This document shows, piece after piece, positions 35,001 to 44,033 of a stretch of 64,000 nt of DNA. Under the pieces are notes generated by a model. It did not search any database, had not been told where the DNA came from, and saw only the letters and a program-made list of their open reading frames with translations. Source of the DNA: Nyssa sinensis. Its lineage: Eukaryota; Streptophyta; Magnoliopsida; Cornales; Nyssaceae. The position numbers and the translations under genes were made by a program. Position 1 is the first letter of the stretch. The number at the start of each line of letters is the position of its first letter. The stretch spans positions 12,386,328 to 12,450,327 of the forward strand of contig CM018036.1 in the NCBI GenBank assembly GCA_008638375.1, in the 5' to 3' direction.

Positions 35001-37923
35001 AGTAATTGAGATTATATTGTTTGCGATGTGTTTGGAGAGTAGGCTCTGATACAATCTAACTTTTCTTAGAACAAAAGGCTGCAAAGAATGCACTCTTCTT
35101 ATTAAATAAAACATATTACAATAACAAATATATAGACAAAAAAATTCTAGACTACCCAAAAGAAAAAAATACCCTTATTAAAAAATAAAATATATATAAG
35201 CATATACACTAATAGTAGGAAGCACAAAGAGTGTGTTATACTGAAGTTGAAGGAATATTATACAGTATATTCCCATGCACAATTCCCAAGATGAATTAAT
35301 TATGCTCGAGGAATAGATCACCCTTATTTATACTGATCGGTACACATGATAGGGGCACATGGGTTAAGCGACATTCAAACCTTGGTGAACCTATAATTGT
35401 AGCCAGCAAGCCATTTAACCCTAAGAAATCCTGTTAAAAGAGACCAAGACATAGTTCGTGAGTCACACCATGGCCATGCATCGAGCTCAAAGAGCTCTCT
35501 AAGTTTGCCCCTGGTCTTAAGCAATCATTTCATGATGAGGTGAGAATCATATAATAATTATAGGATAGAAATTAAGGTAAACGTGAACAACATTAAGGAA
35601 CCAACATTGGCTAACCCATCAGAGTATAGTTCACTAGGAGATTTGCTTGACTCGGTTAGATGAGCTACTTTCAGGGCCAGCTTATCAAGATGTTTAAGTC
35701 TAAGATCAAGGTACAAGTACATTGATCAATACAAAAGACCGTGGAGACGTGAGCTAAACTGAAGAATCTAAGATATGCTCAACCTAGGGCGGTATAGTTC
35801 GAAGGGAGATTACCTCAACTTCACTAAGAGGAGTTAATCTCAAGGTAACTTCAGAGAGAAAATCTGTCCAGGCTCGGACTTAAGCCACAACGTATGTTAA
35901 CTCACACAAGGAACCAGTTTGATTACCTCGGTAATAGGACACATGTCACCATATGATTGGTGGATGTGTCTATGGGTGATTGGATGATGTATTGTCCACG
36001 TTGTACAATAGTCCAACTCCTAGACAATGAGAGTCTAAAATGTGGCAAAGATGCACACAGTGAACCAAGTACCCACAGTTTCCAATCATTTTCCTTTGTA
36101 GCCTAAAACCAATGGAGTGATTTGTCCAATATCTTCATCATCTTTCAAGTTTTGAATGATCCAGATTCCTATAAAATCTCATCCTCATCTTTTCTCAAAA
36201 GACAACGGTTATAGTTACACTGAACACATTTTAATGCTATCTTTGCACAAGGCGTGTCAATATTTGATTGGCTTAAGTTGCCCATCTCTTGAAATTCTTT
36301 GCAATCAAACCATTAAGATACTTCATTGACTTTACGCATGCACCCGAGAATCTCTCATCTTCTTTCAACCCCCTATTCATGAGCATTTTGATGAATGAGC
36401 TATAAAGTGAGCCGAGCCCAAGCGGTTCATTTGCTGTCTGAAAAATGAGGCTTCTGTTAGGAATTCAATTCTTTTGATGCCAGCTGATGTTTATTGTGCG
36501 CATAATATTGCACTCAATTTTCCATTCTTTAAACACTGAAATTACAGAAGCATTAAATGCCTAATAATTTTGTGTTTTTGCATTCTCTAGGGGGAGCTTC
36601 AAATTTATTGATGCTATTAAACACAGGGAACTCAATGATGGGTTCAAGGCTCATCCAAAAACCAGAGCTCGTCGTAAAGTGTACGAATTCTCGAAACAAA
36701 TGCCTAGAGTCTTGCAGTTTAAGTTGCTTCCTCGTAGCAATTTTTGGATGGATATATTCCAGGATGAATGTCCTGATAGAGATGATATTGCACTGTATTT
36801 TTTCTCCAGTGATAGTGAGAGGTCTGTTTTTGCACCTAATTTTTGGGCTGTATAATCCTTTGACAGTGATGTTATCTTAAGCCTATTGAAACTCTGTTTC
36901 TGTTGAGTTGTAGATCTGAAAATTATACCTTCCTCCTGGAGTACATAGCGACGCATGACTTAGTGCTGAGAAGTTATATGGATGGAGTGGAGTTGCTAGT
37001 ATTGACATCCAAACTTCTTCACTTGGATTCTCAGAGTGAGCTTTCTATTCTCTATAATATTTTTCCTATTGCTCTTTTATGGATTGATATGCCAATGAGA
37101 AAATTTATACATTTAGGTTCAAAATTCTTTATTTGTAGAAGGTTAGTTTGTAGCTCAGTCTAATATCAACAGTCAACACATTGGTTACTATGTTCAAGTT
37201 GGACACACTACTTTTTCAACCTTTGCTTAGGCAGTGAATATATGTGAACTTCATTGTATTTTGTGTGAGTAGGTTATGAAATTTTCGTTTTCTTGGCAGT
37301 ATAAAGCATCTATAAATGAGAATAACTAATACTTCAAATCCAACTTCGGGATAAGTTTGTATTGTTCGTCTACTTGTTAATGCATTTTACTATTTCTTGA
37401 TGCAAAGCAATAGTAAAGTGCTCAGGTTGTAAAGCATGAGAAAGTGGATACAAGTCTGAGAGCAGTCACTTTGTGTAAAAATAACACCAAAGGTTAGGTT
37501 GGTCTCCAGTCTACCCCTCCTAGAGCCCTGCATAAGTGGGGCAAACACTGGGTAGATAGCCTTTTAGCCAAAGTCAAATGAAATCTGGAATGAAAAGAAA
37601 ATGCTACATCCAGCTGTGCATTTCTTTTTCTGGGTTTTTTTTTTTTCACACAGGCTTTGAAGAACACAATTGAAGTAAGATGTGGGTAAAACTTTGAATT
37701 GGACCAGAATTTCTTAAGGCACAATGGCGGATTTGCGGGGGGGGGCCACTGCCCCTGCCCCTGCAAAAATTTTGGGAAATTTCTCTTTTGTATTAGATAT
37801 TTATAGTAATTTAGAAATGGCCCCCTCAAAAGTTATGATATTTTTATAACAGCCTCTCGATTGCCCCCCCCCCCCCCCCCCCAAAAAAAAAAAAAAAAAG
37901 TTTTGAAATTTTATAACTGCCCC

Positions 37924-37962
<39 letters not shown>

Positions 37963-38255
37963 TCATTGTTGTTTGAAAAAAATTAAAACAAAAGTTACAA
38001 ACTTTGCCAAAACAAAGGAGTCGTCCATACTCGAGGGATGTTTTTAACGATAGTATTTAGGACATGAGGATAAAGTCATAGAAAGTCTGAACATTGAGAA
38101 AAAGTCTCCAACACTCCAAGTAGTCTCTAACGATTTTAATTTTTAGGGCCTTAAGAGGTCTCTAAACACTAAAGCAATTTTAGGGTTTTTTAGATGACAA
38201 CAAAAAATGCTCATATTAGATAACAACTCAATCCAAAATCAGGTAAACTTCTCCT

Positions 38256-38298
<43 letters not shown>

Positions 38299-41224
38299 GC
38301 TCCTCTCTGCCATCTCTATCATTGGATTCTTTAATCATGATCAACTTCTAATTATTATTTTTTAGTATTTTTTTTCATTTATGTTAATTTTTCTTGTTCT
38401 TAAATATGAACTATTTTATTTTTATTTTCTTGTTTAGAAAATCAAATATGTGTGTTCTCTTCTCCACTTTTTTACTGGCAATCCAATGGAGGGTTTTAGC
38501 TTGTTTATTGGAGATTTTCTGAATTTACAGTATAGTTGTTAATCTGAACAGATAAAAAGAGAGAGAATTTGTATGTGAGCATACTCTTTGTTTTTAAATA
38601 AATAATATCTATTAATAATATTATTTGTCTTTAAATAATATCCAATTAATAACTAGGATTTCCATAATGAATTGATACCATGAGAACAATTGCACGGTTA
38701 TAAAATGTTGCTTTGATGAATTGATGTCTTGAATATAATTGCACAAAATTATAAATTATTCTTAGATGAATTGATATTGTGAGAATAATAGTACAAAATT
38801 ATAAATTAATAATTATATGAAATGCTTGAATACTTTACTTTATGACTCTTTATACGTTAATCAATATCCTTAAAAATACAAATAATGAGAGTTGAGAATT
38901 GTAGTGAAGTATTGAGATGTGTACTATTTTTTCAAGTTAGAGTGAATTTGACAATTTAGATAAACATGGCCAGAGCCTTTTTTTTTTTGGACAAGTAACA
39001 TGGCCAGAACTATTATAATTGCTACCTTGTTCAAGATAGGGATTTCTCTAAATTTAAAAGTTAATGCATCTCTTTCCATTGAACTTCTAAATCCGCCAGT
39101 GATGTTATATAGATATAACTTCTAGATATGTCTATTAATCTTATAGATTTATTAACGAGTAACTTCCCCCCCCCCCCCCCCCCCCAAAAAAGCAAACCCT
39201 CTAGGTCCACCACTGTTAAGGCACGTAATAAGAGGACTCCTGCTTTTGATTTCTTATGGAGTTTTTTTGCTCCAAATAACTGAACCAGTGAGAAGGTCTA
39301 CACTTTTGTGCTAAATGATAAGATGTGTGTGTGTGTGCGTAAAGACAATGCAAAATGTGGTTCTCTGAGATGTGCTTTTATTCTGCCTTCAAGCTGGAGA
39401 CATTAAATTTGTATTTGTGGATGTTATTACAGAATGGAATCAGAAATACTTCCTATGGGGAGTGTTTCGTCGTGTGAAAAAAGATGAAATTATAAGCAAG
39501 GAAAATAGGGAACTACCTTCATTTGTTTGTCCTTCATATGGTGCACATGATAGTTGTGGTAATGCAGAGGAAAGTGAGGCTGTTGACATGGAAATTGATA
39601 TGATAGGTGGAAAAAATGTAGGAAAAGTTGATCTAGTGATTCCGAAAGAATCATTCAGAAGGAGCTGTGGAATCTCTGGGAAAAAAACTACTACTGTTAT
39701 CACCTTTCATGGGTCAGGTGCAAAGATTCCAGCTTTGTCTAAAAAGTTGGATTTTAATGTTCAACAGCCTTTATTGGAAGGTAAAAGGGAATTGTGGAAT
39801 GATATTCCTCCAGGTTTTGAGGAAACTTGTTGGCTGAAAGTCAGGGATAGCTCGTTTGGGAAAGCTATGAATGTAGCAAAAGATAATACAAGCCTGCAGA
39901 TAGGTTCAGAAGCCGTTGGAGCCAACAGTTTGCAACCGCATAAATCTGTGGAAGATTCAGATTTACCAGGACTTCAGCAGAAGCTTCATCAGGTACTGAA
40001 AATATTAATTCTGTACGATGTATAATGTCCACTATTTTTTAACATTGTTTACATTTTATCAAGGATCAAAATTTCATTTCGTAGTGTTGTTTCGATTACC
40101 TAGAAAACAGAAACATTTCGAAAACGTTTCGAAGACGTTTCAGAAATATAGTGAAAACGATAAAAAAAAAAAAAAAGTAAAATGAATAGAAATACTTGAA
40201 AACATAAAGTAAAATATATGAATGTTTGTAGATAAATATTATAATTAATTTTATATATTTTAGGGTACATGCCCATCCACACAAGAAGATATTAGGGTGA
40301 AATTAAAAAAAAAAATGTAAAATAAATTAGTCACTAATATCAAATAACTCTTTACTTATTAAAAACTAGTATAAAAGATTTAGAGCTAATTTGTTTATGT
40401 AATATGAATTTGTTATATATTTGCTATAAAATATGTAAAATTATTATTAACCATAAAATAATAAATATATATTGTGTAATATTCATAAATTAGACAATTT
40501 GATACAAGTTACATATAACATAATAAATAAAATATAGTAATTTAAATCTATTATAATTAGTAACTAAGTATTAAAAAAAAATTATTTATCTACATTTTCT
40601 TTCCATTACTTTTACTTTTCATTTTTTATTATTTTTTAGGAAAAATAGAAATATCTTCTTATAATTTTGGGTTTTAATCTTTCAATCTTTTCCATTTAAA
40701 AAACAAATTGATATTATTTTTTACTAACTTCTAGAAGTATTGTTGATACCTAAAGAAATGTTTTTACTGTTTCAGTATGTTTCCAATAGTTTCGGTATGT
40801 TTTTACGGAAACAAATTTGTTTTCATGGAAACATGTGAATTTCGGTATTCCACTAGTGTTTCGTTTCGGTTCACAATGAAACAGAAATGTTTCGGTCGTT
40901 TCGATGAAAACGAAACGAAATTTTGATCTCTGCATTTTATTAATGTTTTTTTTGGGCCTTCAACAGGTTTCTGCTGATGGCCAGAAAACGGATGCTACTG
41001 CCTTTTCCTCCCCTTTGTCAGTTAAGAATGATAGATTTGGATTAGCCGTGAAAGTAGAAAACCCAGACAATGAAAGATATAGTGAAACAGAGAAGGAAGG
41101 AATTATGGGTACCCCGATATCTAATAATGATAGCTCACAGGGTTCCAAATTGACGGCTTCCCGGGAAGATAATCGAGGTCATCTTCAACATTTTCCTGTG
41201 AAGGTAAAAAATGAAATTCCATAG
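28964..41224 (+). CDS. PHD-finger protein of the AIPP2/PAIPP2-like family (multi-exon gene)
   Basis: Seven exons can be joined in frame: 28964-29049, 30319-30854, 33503-33626, 36591-36821, 36914-37035, 39433-39992 and 40967-41224. All introns start GT and end AG, and phases match at every junction. The product starts with a C4HC3 PHD zinc finger (CDICGD…CSQC…EHVYC…WLCGAC) that would bind a histone H3 tail. A basic Ser-rich linker follows, then the conserved AIPP2-type SPOC-like domain (WKGSFKFIDA, YEFSKQMPRVLQF, DIALYFFSSDSE, SYMDGVELLVLTSKLLHLDS, YFLWGVFRRVKK). The tail carries DIPPGFEE. Family members (AIPP2, PAIPP2, PHD1-6 in Arabidopsis) work with BDT1/CPL2-type partners in gene repression. 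That role is from family knowledge. The start is not settled: ATG at 28874 or an unseen upstream exon. Introns hold many transposons. No stop or frameshift is seen in the exons. Confidence 0.8.
30319..30854 (+). CDS. PHD gene exon B (rest of PHD finger, basic linker)
   Basis: Starts after TTTTCAG and completes the finger with YCMQIYRQDIPEFWLCGACK. A 150-residue Ser/Lys-rich linker follows with KVKYITAQEAIRLSSGTKKS and SRPLKSPRH-type basic runs that may serve as nuclear localisation. It ends AAAG|GTGATA. Confidence 0.85.
30923..31475. mobile_element. hAT-like MITE, CAGGG-GGCTC family, copy in PHD intron
   Basis: Ends are CAGGGTTGGCTCAAG and, reverse complemented, CAGGGCCAGCTCTATAG, a canonical hAT start. 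Candidate 8-bp flanks AAGTTTGA and AAGGGAGA match at 5/8 only. The interior is AT-rich and has TTGAATAAAACTCTAATAAT, similar to the reverse complement of the copy at 49134-49656. About 550 bp, no transposase. Confidence 0.65.
31762..32432. mobile_element. hAT-like MITE, CAAGGATC family, copy 2, in PHD intron
   Basis: 671 bp. Starts CAAGGATCAAAATATCG, ends GAAACTTTGATCCTTG. It is flanked by an exact 8-bp duplication GTTTTTAA (31754-31761 and 32433-32440). Subterminal GAAACG/CGTTTC words as in copies 1 and 3. It sits in the intron between exons B and C. Confidence 0.88.
33220..33395 (-). mobile_element. Au-like tRNA-derived SINE in PHD intron
   Basis: On the - strand it starts with GGCCTTGGCACAAAAGTAGG (box A-like), has GGTCACATGTTCGACTCGC (box B region TGTTCGACTC), then GGGGTAAGGTTACGTACATC and GGAGCTTTGTGCACTGGGAC. 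This order matches the Au SINE family of angiosperms. Confidence 0.75.
33503..33626 (+). CDS. PHD gene exon C
   Basis: Acceptor TTATTTCAG, donor GAA|GTGAGT. Encodes GDVICTDVEPVNSDTVVGNM then a run ending in PALDASWK, the W that opens the SPOC-like domain. Confidence 0.8.
34487..35010. repeat. partial inverted copy of the 4148-4735 repeat
   Basis: The reverse complement contains TTAGGTTTTTATTATATGGTC and, at the other end, ACACTATTTTGGCTCACGTAT and ACACGTG words, in the same order as 4148-4620. The CACGGATACGG end is missing, so this copy is truncated. Confidence 0.55.
35040..36440. repeat. mixed repeat DNA in PHD intron
   Basis: GGCTCTGATACA at about 35042-35053 resembles the complement of an initiator Met PBS, followed by a possible LTR start. 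GAGCTCAGAC / GCTCAGCTCGC words occur at 34110-34200 and GAGCCGAGCCCAAGCGG at about 36409-36426. They look like the subterminal repeats of one decayed element, but no TIR or target duplication could be fixed. Confidence 0.3.
36591..36821 (+). CDS. PHD gene exon D (SPOC-like domain, first part)
   Basis: Acceptor TTCTCTAG, donor GAGAG|GTCTGT. Encodes GSFKFIDAIKHRELNDGFKA, ARRKVYEFSKQMPRVLQFKL and RDDIALYFFSSDSER. These match conserved positions of AIPP2-like proteins. Confidence 0.85.
36914..37035 (+). CDS. PHD gene exon E (SPOC-like domain, second part)
   Basis: Acceptor GAGTTGTAG, donor CAGA|GTGAGC. Encodes SENYTFLLEYIATHDLVLRS and YMDGVELLVLTSKLLHLDSQ. Confidence 0.85.
37400..37555 (+). mobile_element. 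Au-like SINE, degenerate, in PHD intron
   Basis: The + strand shows GTGGATACAAGTCTGAGAGC (box B-like), CAGTCACTTTGTG, GGTTAGGTTGGTCTCC, CCTAGAGCCCTGCATAAGTG and GGCAAACACTGGGTA, in the order of Au-type SINEs. Diverged. Confidence 0.55.
37722..39215. mobile_element. hAT-like non-autonomous element in PHD intron
   Basis: 1494 bp. The left end is CAATGGCGGATTTGCGGGG and the reverse complement of the right end is CAGTGGTGGACCTAGAGGG. It is flanked by an exact 8-bp duplication TTAAGGCA (37714-37721 and 39216-39223), the hAT hallmark. It contains a G run near the left end, C runs at 37864-37882 and 39166-39185, (AT)n at about 37927-37962 and (CT)n at about 38258-38294. No transposase. Confidence 0.85.
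39433..39992 (+). CDS. PHD gene exon F (end of SPOC-like domain, acidic region)
   Basis: Acceptor TTATTACAG, donor CATCAG|GTACTG. Encodes WNQKYFLWGVFRRVKKDE, then MEIDMIGGKNVGKVDLVIPK and DIPPGFEETCWLKVRDSSFG. The open frame runs upstream of the exon to 39372, but that part is intron. Confidence 0.83.
40060..40932. mobile_element. hAT-like MITE, CAAGGATC family, copy 3, in PHD intron
   Basis: 873 bp. Starts CAAGGATCAAAATTTCA, ends GAAATTTTGATCTCTG. Exact 8-bp duplication CATTTTAT (40052-40059 and 40933-40940). The interior aligns with copy 1 over most of its length (for example CATCCACACAAGAAGATA, ACTAGTATAAAAGATTTA). It sits 68 bases after exon F and 35 before exon G. Confidence 0.9.
40967..41224 (+). 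CDS. PHD gene exon G (C-terminal tail)
   Basis: Acceptor CTTCAACAG in phase 0. Encodes VSADGQKTDATAFSSPLSVK and further polar residues. It ends either with an in-frame TAG at 41222-41224, or is spliced at AAG|GTAAAA (about 41203) to an acceptor TTGTTCAG at about 42297, which would add KESSFSLQTLL and a stop. I cannot choose without transcripts. Confidence 0.65.
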   Translation, partial: VSADGQKTDATAFSSPLSVKNDRFGLAVKVENPDNERYSETEKEGIMGTPISNNDSSQGSKLTASREDNRGHLQHFPVKVKNEIP

Positions 41225-43278
41225 TTTGAATTTTGAAACCTGGATCTGACCATTATCACGCTAATGAAAACTTCTGGTCAGGCAATGTACAGCAGAGGTC
41301 TGATGTGGAGAGAACAAATGCCCTAGATTTGTGGGGCCCCTTACGTAAGCAAGTATTGGTGTTATAAGATCATCCCTTATTCTTCTTAGATAGTGCTGCT
41401 CTTTGTTGTAATTTTCTGTCCCTCTAGGATGCTTATTTTACAGTTGATCAATGATCTGTGAGTCAGTATCTTGTTTAGCCTTTTTTTGAGTGAGATTATT
41501 TAGTCTGTGTGGGGATGTGCATGCATGTGGACATGCAAAGAGGCATGGAGTGAACAGTCCACTAACTGAAACATTAGTTGGATTATGTCTTTGTTGTACT
41601 GACAGAATTTGGGCCTCCTTGTAAATCATCAATCTTGAAAAATGTAATGGAAACTTTTTGTCTGCCTAATATCTTTTGAATTAGCCTCCAATCTATTATT
41701 ATGGTTATGTAAACTGAGGCAGGAATGATTTAGTGGTTTCTTTTATGTCTAATATTTTCAGCTCATGTGGCTTCTTTGTATATTCAAGTTTTTGTTGTTA
41801 TGAAGGGAGAATTATTGCCAATTTTCTATTTGGGTTGCTCATTACAATTTTCTGTCATATCATTGTGAAACTAAATAAAATTCTCATGTTGAATAATTTT
41901 TAAGTAATCATGATGATTTTTTCATTAAGAAACATTTAGGAGAAAAAATTAATATAATTGTTCTGGTTAGTTATCATTGAGTTTTAGTTGGATTCTACAT
42001 AATCAACTGAAACTTAGTAATACTGATAATTGGTAGGCTTAGATAACATGTTTGTTGTAGTATCGATGAAATTGTGTAACCTGTAACATTACATTTGAGA
42101 CTGTAATTTGCTGCCCTTTGTACCTTTGGATTTGATTAAACAAAGTCATAATTTGTGGGTGTGAATATTATCTCTACCTGAAACATTAATTATAGATTTG
42201 CATTGTCAAAGTTCTGGTTATGTTCAACTTATAGATGAGAGGACAGTGTCACAGAGACATGTATCGTTGCCCTTGCACCATTATTCATTTTGTTCAGAAG
42301 GAAAGCAGCTTCAGTTTGCAAACATTATTGTAGGAATGGATGGAGATTCATGGTCATGAATCTTGAGCTTGAACACAGATCTAGTATTCTCTCCCAAAAA
42401 GAGCTTATGATTTCTGAAAATTCATTTTATGTTGAAATCTTCTGCTGCCTCTACCCCCCGTATTGGTGCCGGTTAATCATTAAATACGTTGCACAGGATT
42501 TTGTATATGTTATCCCGGTGTGCCTATCAAAGCATCATAGAAATATTGGTTCAACTATTGTCACTGCTGATGATTCACCACTAAAAGAAAAGTGTCCGCT
42601 GCTTTATAATCCTGATTATATAGATATACTGATTTATGTTTTGTCCAGTATTCCCAGGGACTTTAACTTCAGACGTCATTCAATTCATGGATACAAACAC
42701 AATATTTTACTCATCAAAGGTCCGTTTGAGTTCATAGATATTGCACTGTATTCACTGATCTGCGTTTGACTATTTTTGTTGTGATTCAGAAAACAATTTG
42801 AGCAATATAGAAATTGCATGAAAATCTTCCTATTTATAGTTACACGATAGGTTTTTTTTATGCTTTTTCAAAAATAAGAATTGAATTTGTTCAATAATGG
42901 TATTCTATTTTGCTCTATGAATAAATTTATCATTTAATTTAAATAAATAATTAAAGGACAAGTAAGGAATGCAAAGATATTAATGCAGTAGAGAGGCTAA
43001 AATAAAGAGGAATTCATAGTAAGAATGGCCATTAATCATATATGGTTAACAGTCAAGTGATCGTCAAGCTCTTTCATTGCCACCATACAACTATCGTTTG
43101 GACTACACCATGTCACCAATATCATTAAGACAATAACATATTGGTGGAGTAGTGTATACATATATACGGAAACTAAGATTTATTTATGGTTAACTCAAAT
43201 CAATAGAGTTTTATTTTAATTATTTTTTATCAGTTATATAAGTCATGTCTCACTATTTTAGTTTACTTAAGGTCATTC
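41225..43278. other. PHD gene 3' region and intergenic DNA
   Basis: Contains the possible alternative last exon at about 42298-42333. The + strand frame 42290-42769 is open for 159 codons but has no recognisable domain; it may be 3' UTR. Otherwise AT-rich with nothing recognised. Confidence 0.4.
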
Positions 43279-43899
43279 TAAGCCTGGCAAAATGGACGGG
43301 TTGGGCAGGTTGAAAATGGGTCGGGTCAAAACAGGTTGAATCCATATTTGACTCCGTAATTAAACGTGTCAAATATGGGTCGGGTCACATACTGGTCGGG
43401 TCAACTTGAATCTAACCCGTACACATATACACACATATAAATATTTCATGAAAGTTCTATTAGTCTAAAATTTATCAAATATATAAAAATGTTATATTGA
43501 AAATGAGTTTGTAAAACTCAGATTGAAATGGTTGTCCAACTGCTGTTTAACTTGAATTGAAAAAAAATGATAATATAAATATTGAGCATCAAAATTATTA
43601 CATTATTATTTATTTTTCTCTTATAATAATGTGTTACATATTTTAGATGAGGGCGTATTGGTTAGATATTATATTATGAAATAATATTCAATTAATATAA
43701 TATTGTTAACTTATAAAAATAAATATTTTTTATAAAACTTTTAAATAAATTTAGCATTATTGTATATGTCATTGTTGGTCGGAAACCATGTATAAAGAAA
43801 GTGTTAATTGAAGGAGTCTGAAACTGTAAATATGAACACTTCTATATAATGAGGGCAAAACAAAGTTTGGTCATTATATATAAAACACCTTCCTGTCTC

Positions 43900-43908
43900 T
43901 ATAAATAA
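43900..43908 (+). promoter_or_regulatory. TATA box before signal-peptide exon
   Basis: TATAAATAA lies 58 bases ahead of the ATG at 43967, a normal spacing for a plant core promoter with a short 5' UTR. Confidence 0.45.
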
Positions 43909-43966
43909 CTGAAGTAGATTCTTTGGTTTGTATCTCAAACGCCTAGCTAGGAAAAAGAAGATTCTC

Positions 43967-44033
43967 ATGATGAGGTCTTTCTTTCTTGTTTCTCTCTTTG
44001 CTTTTCTAGGAACTCGAGCAAGAAATTTACCAG
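43967..44033 (+). CDS. first exon of a putative secreted protein (fragment)
   Basis: ATG ATG starts a 22-residue stretch with a clear signal peptide: a basic residue (MMR), a hydrophobic core (SFFLVSLFAFLG), then TRARNLPG. It is followed by a GTAATG donor after the first base of the next codon (phase 1). A TATA box lies upstream. No further exon was found before the 44556 insertion or beyond it, so the gene is incomplete here. It lies within the hAT-like element, so it may be captured host sequence. Product unknown. Confidence 0.4.

Noticed and set aside
42290..42769. 159-codon ORF downstream of the PHD gene
   Set aside because: No recognisable domain; composition does not look selected for coding. 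It overlaps a likely last exon or 3' UTR. Kept only as a note.
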